64,000 nt of DNA from Halichondria panicea (lineage: Eukaryota > Porifera > Demospongiae > Suberitida > Halichondriidae), in NCBI RefSeq assembly GCF_963675165.1, contig NC_087380.1:1789803-1853802 (forward strand). Direction: 5' to 3'. The translations under genes were made by a program, and so were the position numbers. A model generated the notes under the pieces. That model saw nothing but the letters and a program-made list of their open reading frames with translations, had not been told where the DNA came from and ran no database searches. How positions within the stretch are numbered: position 1 is the stretch's first letter; each line of letters opens with the position of its first letter. Of the stretch, positions 48,208-59,300 are shown piece after piece.

Positions 48208-48545
48208 TTCATGGCGGCAGGAACTTTCACAAACTAGCTCTGTTACATAGCAAAACAAAATACTACTTGGAACTACTCTGCACTGTTTTCATATGCACTA
48301 TACTTATGTCTGAAAGATTATCACTGCATTTGCATATATAGCAGGAACTTTCAACAAGTGATACACTAAACAAAAACACTATATACTTGGACCTATTTTG
48401 CACTGTTTTCACTGAATTTGAAGACATAATACGTAAGTGTCTGAAATATTATCATTGCATAGCAGGAACTTTCAACAAGTGATACGACGAAATACTTGGA
48501 ACTTTTCTGTATTCAGTCAATATGGTCCTAATTGTATAAAAGAAA
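48208..48545 (+). promoter_or_regulatory. Three tandem degenerate promoter modules (copy 10)
   Basis: The block GCAGGAACTTTC followed by ACAA...TACA...ACTTGGAACC-like text repeats three times (about 48,214, 48,340 and 48,462) before the TATA box GTATAAAAG at about 48,533. Other copies have one module, so copy 10 has an expanded promoter. Confidence 0.65.
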
Positions 48546-49264
48546 GACGAGATGTCACTTACTTCATATTAAGCAACAAGGAGCATTGCGGAGCTGATCA
48601 CAAGAAGAGAAGAAAATTTTTTGACAATGTGAGCATCAATTAATGCAGGTTTACACCATGCACCCATGCTCTTGCATTCATTTTAGGTACAGACAAGCCT
48701 TTGTTGGACTGCTGCTTTTCGTCTCGGTGTTCTCTGCTGAGGTGTACCAGAATGACGTTGACCAGCCACTGAATTTCGAGTGTAAATCAAAAACCGCTCT
48801 TTCTGAAATCAGGAGCGTCTATAGTACGAGCGCTAGGGATCGACAATTTCAGTTCAATTGCCGAAAAACTGTGTCAAAGGATTTCTCTAAGTGCTTCTGG
48901 ACCGATAATGTTAATGATTTTGATGAGCCTCTTCTTTTCCAGTGCCCTGCTAACTACGTGATGTCCGGAGTGAAGAGTGTCCATCATAATGGTAGAGAAG
49001 ATAGAGAGTGGAGGTTTAAGTGTTGCAAGACTTGTCACTACAGTACAAGGAATGCGAGTTGACCGATTTCATCAATGTTTATAGATCACACTTTAACTAT
49101 ATAGCTCCCCGTAACAAGGTGTTTGTGGGTGCCTTCAGCTTCCATGACAACCATCAAGAGTAAGCATCAATTTATGAATTTGTAACATAACACGTTATCA
49201 TTCCACCACATGCAGAGATCGTAGGTGGAAAATGCTGCAGTGTGAATATAAAAGAAGATATTAA
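48540..49264 (+). pseudogene. DPT: Dermatopontin copy 10, single frameshift
   Basis: Exon 1 ends at 48,628 (AT). Exon 2 is 48,687-49,159 and exon 3 is 49,216-49,264 (RRWKMLQCEYKRRY, stop). The signal peptide is MYRQAFVGLLLFVSVFSAEV. Modules are DVDQPLNFECKSKTALSEIR, ARDRQFQFNC, CFWTDNVNDFDEPLLFQC and HNGREDREWRFKCC. One base is lost or gained near 49,055 (AGGAATGCGAG), giving TGA. In the shifted frame the expected CELTDFINVYRSHFNY and VFVGAFSFHDNHQE follow intact. It is either a young pseudogene or a one-base consensus error. Confidence 0.8.
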
Positions 49265-49269
49265 AGTAA

Positions 49270-51250
49270 AGCAAAGCCTGTGCCAACAACTTTTACATGC
49301 ATAGTCTAGTTATGCATGATCTGAAACAGAAAAACAGTAGTAGAAGTTTAGTGCGAGTAATCTAGTGTGTGTATTGTTGTAGAATAGCTAAAACTGTATA
49401 GGGCACTCGGCAAAAGTCATTACATTTTTCGAATTAAGTTAATCTCAATTCATAAATGCCAGACTGAGTAAGAAAGGTATAGTGAAATGAAAACACCATC
49501 TTCCTATTATAAAGCTGTTGGGGGTCCCTTTGGTGTAGTGCATGATGATGGTAGAAGAAAGGAGATATGTTATCAGTATTGGGCTAATTTTGGGTGGCAA
49601 AGCCCTTCAAGTTTTGTCTAGAGCGTAATGTTGTACCACTCCGAGAGTTGAGTATGCATGGAACCGTTGTATTTGTTATGCCTCGGTGCGCAAGCAAGGT
49701 ACGGCAGTGTGTTTGTGTGTATGTGTGTGCGTGTGTGTGTGCATACTGGACTTTGGTGACTTTGGCATTACAACAATCATGCATGGTCGATATTTTCCAC
49801 TCTCTGTGAATAGGGGTTCATCGTTGGAAAATTATGCTAGCATAATTTTGAGCATAATAGGTATACATTTTTTGGTGAGAATTATGCTGGCATAATAGGT
49901 AGAATAATAGGCAGGTTTCACAGAAATACAGGTCAGTACGAGTCATATATAGTATAAACATTGGTTTAAGTATCTCCTTGAAATTCTATTATAGTAGATA
50001 GAGTCACATGGCAATTATTTATAGTTTGATGTTACTTGTGTGACGACATGGGGCCTATGTTGTGCTTTGGAGGAATAATGTGGGAATAATAGGCGATTTG
50101 AAGAATAATAGGCTGTTTACTTGATAAAAGAATAGCATAATAGGTAATATCTTGAGCATAATCTACCAACCCCTACCTGTGAATCTGTGATTCTAGTCTC
50201 GATCCCGACCGCACTATCATCAGGTACTCATGCACTCTGGTACTCACACTATCCAAGGCCGGCTAGGAGCGATTCTGCCTGCATGCAGTAAAGCAAATGT
50301 TCATCATGATAATTATAGATACCGATATCATTACAGGTATACATGCATGATGAACATTTTTAAAATAATGATATGTACGTGTATAAGCTATTGCTTAAAT
50401 AGCTATTGACACCTCCACTGAGACATCAGCATGCTTTCATTTTACAAGTGCTTCTGCAAATTTGCTCAAGCGAGTAAGCCTGCATATAAGAGCAGACAAG
50501 CAAAACCGTACCCATCAGGAATAGCTCAAGTGTTTTTGGCCAGGTAGAATATTTTGGGACAAAATGTAGAGGACGTTCTTTTGTGACCTTCTTAAGAATT
50601 TACGTCAAACCCAAGCCACCATTAATGTTTACCTATAGTGAGTTCATTATTTTGCGGTTTTCATTTCTTGTTGTCAATTAAATATTCCACTTGTTACATG
50701 CATGCATGCTTGTACCATGATGTGCTCTGACACTAAGGAATATCCATTGAAACTCTCAGGATACTCCAGAGTACAAATCCCATGTACCCTGCTAGGGTGT
50801 ACATTCATGTACCCTAGAGTACATTGGCTTGTGGTCAGCCTAAAGTCCACCCTCCACCCTGAAAGGGGCCTCTCTTTTATGGGACACACTTGGATCACAT
50901 TATGAAGATCAATTCTTCAGTATCCAATCAGATTCACTAAAACTACCCGACCCCATTAAACTGGGTTGTCTGAAGTTGTAAATGTGGTTTATCAAGTGCA
51001 AGTTGTAAATGGGTTGTAAATGGATTACTAATTGCTAGCTGGAATCGAGGCTACATGGATATCTGCGTGTGTATTGTTATTGTACTGCCTCTGCCCTGGT
51101 AGTAGTACAAATCCAATACACCCATGGTGGTATACAACTATTACATAATTATGTACACACTTTAAAGGTTTACTTCATAGCAACAGCACTATGAGAACTA
51201 TTGATTTTGATATAATTGACAATCCATCTAATGTTACACAGGTTTACACA
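49270..51250. other. Intergenic, no gene seen
   Basis: A short TG tract lies at about 49,706-49,740. At about 49,811-50,178 there is an AT-rich stretch with repeated GCATAATAGGT-type words, starting AGGGGTT and ending AACCCCT. It may be an old repeat element. No exon or RNA gene is supported. Confidence 0.45.
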
Positions 51251-51254
51251 GTTA

Positions 51255-52772
51255 TTATGTACAAATTGCTTTAACTACTTGACTTTCAAATCTTTTGGCT
51301 CGTTCATCAGAATGCTTTGGTTTATGTTGACAATCTTCTAGGATAGTTGGTCTATAGTGGGCTAGCATACCCTGTTCTAGAGGAACATTATAGGTCTTGT
51401 CGTGACCAGCTACCTTCGCACAGTTCCTATGCACACAAGGCTCAAGGATGAATCTTGGTCGAGACATGAGCTTTGTTCTGTAACTATAACCCGGGAAGCA
51501 TGTGATTCGTTGTGTTCTTGTGAAGTATTTTGGTACAGGTTTGTTCGAGCAGTTTTGTAATTTCCGTGTGTTTTCGGAAGGCAAGAAGAAATTATTTTGA
51601 AACTTGAATTCAGATACACTTTTTGGGATCTTGAAAGCGTCAATCATGTCTGTCCAACTGTTTTGCTGTATTGGTAGAATCATCTCGTCCAAATCGATCA
51701 TAGCTATGTACTCCACTTCATACATAAACCTGTAGAAACAATCGCTCTGTATTATATGTTGTCCGTAATAGTGTAATGGTTCCGATTTCTTAAACTTTCT
51801 CCAACCAATTGTCTTAACAGTTTCTGGATAATATTTCCACAGATATTCTAACACTTCTTTATCCACTTGAGTCTCATTCACATAAAACACTATTTGTTCA
51901 GCTCCCATCACTTTACTCATTTCAACAAATTCAATAACATCCTCCAAAAAGTGTTTGTCTTCTTGAATCAACGGGCCTCCAATACATATTCCAAACTTTT
52001 TAGGAGGAGCTCTCTCCCTCATTTCAACGTCTCTGTTCCCAACTTGGATTTCAGCTGAGCTCATCTCCAACTGGCAATTCTGTGAGGTACTCAATCGCAC
52101 TGTTACAGGTATTCCACTTTCCACCTCACACAAGTATTGAAAGGGTGTTGCCTCATGACCCACATGCCAACATTCAGGTACATGTCTATGAACGGCTGGC
52201 TTGGTGGAACATGTGCTGGAAGCATTCGAGTACCTAAACAAGCAATAAAATGTCTGTTCCAATGAATTTTTGTTCACATATCCCATCACATTCACAGCTG
52301 GTCTTGGCAGTTGTGTAAATGATCTTCCATCGAAATAAGCAGAGAAAAAATGGTGTTCATGTTTTCCACTGCCAATGAGTGAGGTCCATCGAGTTGTGAT
52401 CAGTCTAGATGATTCAATATTGGGGAGTTTATGATATTCCAGATCCGTGTCTTGATTTGTCAAATTGTGGTGAGGAGAACTGTCTTCTTTAAGGATGGCA
52501 GATTGAGAAACGTGCACACTGCTTGACTGAGACTCGGAAGCTGTAGAGATTAAGTCAGTCACAATTGGGCTAGTAAAAACTGGTGCTGAGTGTTTTTCGG
52601 ATTCTTTAGAAATAGTTCTACTAGGAGGGTGTAATAGTTCAAAAGAGGAAAACTTCTTCATCAGTGTACCCCTGTTGTTAGCAAAACTTGTGTACTGAAA
52701 GATCAGAACAAAACTTACACATGTATTAATTGCAACAAATGTTAAGAATATCTTACTATTAATACTTCTCAT
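51255..52772 (-). CDS. GT92-family (DUF23) glycosyltransferase
   Basis: This is a single-exon, 505-residue type II membrane protein. A short cytoplasmic N-terminus and signal-anchor (about residues 7-28; IFLTFVAINTCVSFVLIF) come first, then a Ser/Thr-rich stem. The C-terminal catalytic region (about residues 270-490) has GT92/DUF23 features: FGICIGGPLIQED, the block VEMSKVMGAEQIVFYVNETQ, GQHIIQSDCFYRF, the acidic MIDLDEMILP (candidate metal/nucleotide-sugar site) and a late AHYRP. GT92 members such as C. elegans GALT-1 add galactose to glycans in the Golgi. The donor and acceptor here are not predictable. The first ATG is used because it begins the anchor. No break is seen. Confidence 0.85.
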   Translation of the reverse strand: MRSINSKIFLTFVAINTCVSFVLIFQYTSFANNRGTLMKKFSSFELLHPPSRTISKESEKHSAPVFTSPIVTDLISTASESQSSSVHVSQSAILKEDSSPHHNLTNQDTDLEYHKLPNIESSRLITTRWTSLIGSGKHEHHFFSAYFDGRSFTQLPRPAVNVMGYVNKNSLEQTFYCLFRYSNASSTCSTKPAVHRHVPECWHVGHEATPFQYLCEVESGIPVTVRLSTSQNCQLEMSSAEIQVGNRDVEMRERAPPKKFGICIGGPLIQEDKHFLEDVIEFVEMSKVMGAEQIVFYVNETQVDKEVLEYLWKYYPETVKTIGWRKFKKSEPLHYYGQHIIQSDCFYRFMYEVEYIAMIDLDEMILPIQQNSWTDMIDAFKIPKSVSEFKFQNNFFLPSENTRKLQNCSNKPVPKYFTRTQRITCFPGYSYRTKLMSRPRFILEPCVHRNCAKVAGHDKTYNVPLEQGMLAHYRPTILEDCQHKPKHSDERAKRFESQVVKAICT

Positions 52773-53034
52773 GACTAGACTGTACTACAGCTTAGTATAC
52801 TAATGTTTCTCCGGCATTAACCAGTAGTATAGATCTATAGTATTGGCAGTGTTGACTCAGAGGTTGACTCTGGTGTTGACTTGTTGGTGAGAAAAGGGAG
52901 TGGCTTGCAAGTCTGATCTCACAATAAACTTCCCCATTTCCTATTATTATCAGGATGTTAATATGACCACTAGCTGTGCCAGATGGATGTAAAGCAGTGT
53001 AAAGATATTGACTAAGCTATTTGCTAACATCTGC

Positions 53035-56033
53035 ATGGTGATGATGAAGTGCTCTTGCATGCATCTCCTCATGGTGCTAGCCACCATTCAAGCTCTCTAT
53101 GGGACAGTGCTCATGCAAGGTGAGGCTATAGCAGCAGGTATTCCCAGTTATTCTGATGCAGATGTAGCTATTGGGATGGTCAGTACAATAACTAACTGTT
53201 CACTGCACATTTTCTACAGGTGATTGCAGATTCCGCTACATAAATGAGCCTGGACCCACCACACAGAGCTGCAACATTATCGGGTCTGGAGTTAATATAA
53301 CCTGTTACGTTGAAGGAGATTCATTTGTGCATATTCAGTGGCACTTTTCTTCTGACCCTTCTGTAATTGGTGTGACAAACCAAAGCACTTACATCAGTAT
53401 ACCAAACTCACTATATAGCGTCCAAACTACATATCAAATCGTTGAAAACAATGTGAATATTCGTCGTGATAATTTCACCATTTCCAAGGTGAATAATTCT
53501 ACTGTTGGTTACTACTGGTGCAGTATTAGAGGTCACTCTACTCCAAGCCAAGTGGTCCACATTGAGCAACAGTGTAGCACCTCAGCAATCAACTCATGCA
53601 ACTCGCCAATTATACCTCTTCTATCGCAGGGCTCAAATCGATGTGCTAACGTTTCAAATCAAAATATCTCAATTGTGAATGCTCAAGATCTCCAATGTGA
53701 TTCCATTTCGACCCCCGCTCCTAAAACAGACTCAACCCCACTACCATCCACTGAAGATAAAAGCACTCCAGAAACAACTACTGTTGAAGATAAAAGTATT
53801 ACAGAGTTGACAACCACTGTTGAAGATAAAAGTAATACAGAATTGACGACTACTCTTGAAGATAAAAGTATTACAGAATTAACGACTACCGAAGACAAGC
53901 CTTCTAACGCTCAGACAACGCAGCCTGCTACTGACAGTGACATCTTTACTATGCAAGAAACATCCAACATGGAGACCATTGCCTCAACAGCGACTACCAT
54001 AGAGAGGGGTGACGGAACTTCCCAGGGTGGGGGGAGCCTACCTACTGATATTATATGGCTGGCTATTGGCATTGTCCTGGCTTTTCTACTTGTGGGTGTC
54101 TTCATTCTCCTAGCTGTCATTGCTGCACTGCAGTGCAAGAAGAGAAGAATTAAAGGTACATGCAGGCTAACACCGTATCAATACCCTTGTCAATATATCT
54201 CCATAGTCATTTGCCAGGAAGCATATTGTGCGATAAGTTGTCCCTATTGACTATATTTGGCTGACATTGTATACCTCAAACCCTTACCTTACTGTGTGGT
54301 TTGCTTGCATGCAGGTGTCACCTCACCCACCAGTGCTGAATCTGCCATTGCCCTGAGGTGAGTGTTTGTGTGTGTGCACAGTTTTGAGGTATAATAATTA
54401 TAGTGAGGTTACAATTTTAGAACACCTTCAAAGGTGTTGTGGCTGCTGACAGGTAGTATAATCATTTTTATCATAATAATTATAGTAGTGCCATAAAAAG
54501 TCATGATCCATGAAACACTAAAAGGGAAATACTGTTTGAGGTGCGTATACTGGACGCTCTATGTGGCATTTCGTATAAAGACTAGAAATGCCCTAATATA
54601 CTGAAATGGATATATCCTGTACCACCGATATGGAGTATAATTCCCCTCTCTCAAACAATTGTTATAGAAGCTGTATCAAAGCTTCCTTAAATGGGTTGAA
54701 TCCCGGACACTTGCATGCAGCTGTTGTCTGTTTCGTCAAATCCCATGTTGTTATTTATCGAATCAACAAGCTAGCCAAGCGCCCAGCAAACAATGCTCGC
54801 CATTAGGCCAACAATAGTGTGTTAGCTTATACTAGAACTATTGCAGTTAATTAATACTGATTATTGAGCTTCTTTGTGTCTTGGCAAGCCACATTGTTGA
54901 CAACAGTGACAAATGATAATTGGTGGTCAGACTGCATCATTCTAGGGAATTAAACATGTGTGTGTGGTGTGTGCCACAACATCAAGGAAGTGTATGTCTG
55001 TAATAATAGAAGTTCTGCTCACAGTTGACAATGTTTGTGTCTGAGGGCAGCCCAAATCTAATACACCCATTGTAGTAGACTACACATGGCTCTCAAATGT
55101 CATGCACTTGATTACTTAACTGTGCCATTAGGACAGGACTTGTTGACTGAAAACGGCCTTAGAACGATTAAGCTTATAAGGGTTAGACATTACAGATGCA
55201 TGTAGAATCATGTGCACCTTCGTATTCTATATAGGGACATTGATGGTCAATTGGACAAGAAAACAGAGGCCAACTTGGAACCACTGTACGCAGAGATACC
55301 AGCTGCAGTGCCTGGCAGTCTGATCAGATTAGGGATACCTAACCCCCTCCTCATAAGCTCTAGTACGTCCAATACAATGACGAGAGATGATCACATGATG
55401 CCGTTATCCCCTGGATCTGGTCAATATGTAGACATGTCAGTGCAGCTAGCGCTTCGTCCACCCGTGACCTCTCCCCCGAGTGGCTATTACGAAACAGTTA
55501 CACCAGACACATTCGAACATGGCAGAAGTGGCCAACGACCTTCAAATTCAAGCATGCCCAATTTGCCCCCCGTACTGGACACAAGTGATGGTGTTTTTGA
55601 TGATCCTAAGTATGACATTATAGACTCATCTCCTCCTACAACAAAGAAACATTCAAAAGTGCTAGTATCGCTATCAGCACCTCAAGAAGAGCACAACCAT
55701 TTGGAAACCGATGGAAACGACTATAAACAGATATTGAGTGAATTCACAGGCAAAAACGAGATCAGTCGCAAACTTAGCTATGATTCTCACACTTACACTC
55801 CGGTTCAGCCCACTCAGTCGAAAGGGAGTGACTATACATTTGCTATTGTGAGTACAGAAGAAAATTATATCAGTGAGCAAGGACATTTGTATCATATTTT
55901 GGAGTCGTCCACTCAGTCGCAAAGGGAAGGATCAAATTCACCGAACGTGAAGCAAAGTGTAAGTCCTGTTTCAAATCCTGATGATTGTGTTTTCGATGAG
56001 CCTTCGGAAAATTCGACTGTAGTTGTGAATTAA
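53035..56033 (+). CDS. Ig-domain receptor with mucin-like stalk and tyrosine-rich tail
   Basis: There are four exons, 53,035-53,119, 53,220-54,155, 54,315-54,357 and 55,235-56,033, in consistent phase, giving 620 residues. The signal peptide (MHLLMVLATIQALYG region) is followed by one V-like Ig domain (NITCYVEG ... HIQWHF ... GYYWCSIRG). Next is a Cys-containing spacer and a Thr-rich stalk with about four repeats of TTTVEDKSITEL type. The transmembrane helix (WLAIGIVLAFLLVGVFILLA) is followed by CKKRRIK. The cytoplasmic tail of about 280 residues has many tyrosine sites: LYAEI, QYVDM (55,425-55,436), YYETV, KYDII, DYKQI, TYTPV and LYHIL. YVDM fits the YxxM consensus for p85 SH2 domains; YAEI resembles Src-family SH2 sites. 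No kinase domain is present. Ligand unknown. Confidence 0.82.
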
Positions 56034-56034
56034 T

Positions 56035-56389
56035 TGAACTGCATATATGGTTACAATGAGAACCTTGTGATCTTCTCACGTACAATTAGTAAAATTGTGT
56101 TGTAGTATAATTATCTTAATTGTGTTTGTACAATATATCATTTACTTTTGCCTTATTGTATTACCATTGAAGAATTACTTATTAAGGACTTCAATTATGT
56201 ATGAATCGGGGTCTTTTTATAATAATTATAGTGACAATACATACTAGACTACTATAATATTATACTTTATATAGAATGAGAACATTGTATAGTAACATGG
56301 GTTTGAAATGTTAAAAATTGCATTTATAATACTATAACAGTCCATAATGAATGGAATTGTTCAGTCATGATAATATGATAATAATAAGT
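56035..56389. other. Convergent intergenic gap
   Basis: This AT-rich gap lies between two convergent genes. No exon or clear structure is seen. Confidence 0.5.
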
Positions 56390-59300
56390 TCAGAATAAGA
56401 CTAGTTTAGTCTGTCCATCAGTTCTAGTTGGGTCCCTTTGGCACGTGAGCTGCAGCTTCTTCTTAGCAGGGCTCAGCTTCACACTTCCTCGAGGGGAGTC
56501 AAACAAAGAGGTGTCTGTGTACATACAGTGATAGGAACAATAGTCTAGCAGTGGCAGTACTAAATACTATAGAGTTAGTCAAAGCATACGGAAGTGTTTA
56601 CATCAATGTTTATATTGCTATAGGCCCTAACACAATAATATTACATGCAGTGAAGTGCTTACAACATACAGTCAGGACAAGGAACAAGGATCTTCCCCAC
56701 GTCACAATATTTACATTTCTATAGGCCCAAACACAGTTAAGTGCTTACAAAATAGTCAGCCAGAACAAAAAACAAAGAACAAATATCTTCTCCTAACAAC
56801 AATAGCACTACATACATACATACTAGCTGTGCAATGTACTGTATTGCACAATCAGGGGACTCACTCTTGTATTGCGGAGATATGGTTGTGTGTGAGGAGG
56901 GGACTAGTGAATCATGTCTGACAAAACTTCTGCTTGGCTCCGTCCCAAACAAGCTCAGGGTAGTGCCGTCTTGTATTCGATTGGTAGCTCTAGTCTCAGC
57001 CTGTCTCTCTACATTGGACCCAATAGTACGATCGTTGCATTGCAGTAACACTTTAGAACGATTTTGTTCTCTAAACCCCAAATCGAGAGATTTCACAGGC
57101 GTACGTAATTGACTGCTTGCCTTATTCGTCACGATCGAGCTGGACACATAACCTAACTGAGAGTTGTAGCTACTTGTTGAGGGGCCACCTCTGTAAGTCG
57201 ATGGTTTAAAAATACTGCTTAAGACCGATTTCTTTATCTGTTTTTGTGAGGGCATTTGTCGGCTGGAGGAGAGCAAACGAACAGCAGAGGATTGGTTAGC
57301 GGCTGTGACAGGTGGCCTGCTATGAGGAGGTTTTGGTGCTTCTTGTTTAAAGTAATCTGAGAACAAACCAGTTTCTTCGCTGTGTATACTTGTGTTATGG
57401 TCACCTTCACTAAACGAGAAGTCAAAATGGTATCCAGGTTCCACAATCGATTGATTATGTCTCATGGAGTCGTGTTCAAGTTTTATATCTGGAGAGGTGA
57501 GGTCAATAACCTCGCTATTTTGAGAAGAGTTGTCCTGTTTCAAAAATGTCCTATTGATAGTGTAGCTCTCGTGGTTAGGGACTCCAAATATAGATATTTT
57601 ATCGTTGTTATCACAAGTTGCCATCTCAACTTCTTCTAAAGAGTCGTTCAAAACGACAGTATCGCTGCCCTGTGGTGGGAGTGACCTCTCATCATTAGCC
57701 ACACAATCCATGAAGGCGAGATCGTGAGAAAATTGTCTGGTGTCATTGTCACCTTGATGGTTTAAGAGAGGAGTGTTCCGTTCGAAATGTTCCACTTCAG
57801 TTTGAGGGGGATAATACGAAGAATTCACTTGTACTACGTCATCATCATCCGTAGCCGCTTCCATACTGGGTAGAAATGCTGAGTCAGGTTCCACTATCTC
57901 TGCGATCTCGTTAGAGTTGCACATTTTGTGAAACATCTGTAAAAACAAAAACATAAACACACACAATTATCACTATGCATATATGCACACCTAGTACACT
58001 TAGTACACTTAGTACACTTAGTACACTTAGTACACTAACTAACTAATTAACTAATTGGTACAGTAAGAACTTGTTAGAAGTTGTTCCTACGTAATGCTCA
58101 CTTTGGCAACCTTGTGCGATAACCATGGGAACTGATATTGGAGCTGCTCTAGAGACATTCGGATAAGGTCACCCAGACACACCACCCTCAACAGACACTG
58201 GGCACTGGGGGAGGGGGTGAATAATTAACTTTTAATGGAAAACTTACCTGAAAGAGTTGAGACAGGGAAATGAAATCAGCACCATCTCTTGCTGCAAAAT
58301 AGACAGTTGTTTATGTCACGCACTATTGAATATAAGTGATTTATGCGGCACTGCACATACAGGTGTGGTAAATTAATGCCAGCCACCTGTGTAGTGGTGT
58401 ATGCATAAAGCAGATTACTCTTCACTTACCTTTGTCATTTCAGGATCAATCCAATCCCTGTCCACCCACTCTCTTGAGTCTTGCACCTGTTGAAAATTGG
58501 CAGTAAATATCAAAATATTAAGTTTCACACAGAACACATGTGCACAGTAAACAGAAGCCTGCTAAGAAGCCAATCACCCTATTCTCATTAAATATGGATA
58601 TTTCGAGGGTATAAACATTCGTGGTTTTGGCTGTACCACGACTATTTATACCCACGAATTTATTATCGATGCATGCATGCTGCAAAAAGGCTGCTATTCC
58701 GCGAACAATTATTTTGCGAAAACCTTTCTAACGGTCTTTCCGCAAAAGTTTATACCCTCTCGAAATACACCCGCTATACGGTAGGCCATTCAAAGGGCTA
58801 CAAAATGTGTACCTTTTAATTGCGAAAACGCTAAATCCTACATGTAGCTCAAGTTATGTACTCAAAGTAGCTATCAAAACAGGCTCATTCGGGAAAATCA
58901 CCAAGGCTACAAGAGAGAGTAATAAATGCATTAAAACCACACAAACTGATTGTCCAGCAATAACTCGGCTAATCTGCGATTGAACGGTCTAAAGAATTCA
59001 CGCAACACTGCCACTGTGTCTTCTCTGATTCTCAAACGTTTATTTTGTTTGTAGTCTATATTCAGTTGTGGATTAGAAGTACAGGATTCCATGATATTCT
59101 CGATAACATTCTGTTCAAGTTTTGGGGATGAATCATCGTGTGAAAGTTTCACAAAGTTCACGATTTCTTTGGCCGTTTTTAATGGGTGTTCCAAAAGTTT
59201 CTCCATGGACAGTACCAGTAGCCTCTCTCTAGGCAGAACAGACAACCATTTCACAACATGAGGATAGTAGATAGTCTTATGCAGCACAGTTTGGTACGGT

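Noticed and set aside
48208-48545. CRISPR-like or satellite array
   Set aside because: The repeated blocks are degenerate promoter modules ending at a TATA box in a eukaryotic genome.
53683-53898. Minus-strand Ser/Val-rich frame
   Set aside because: It is the antisense shadow of the Thr-rich stalk repeats of the Ig receptor.
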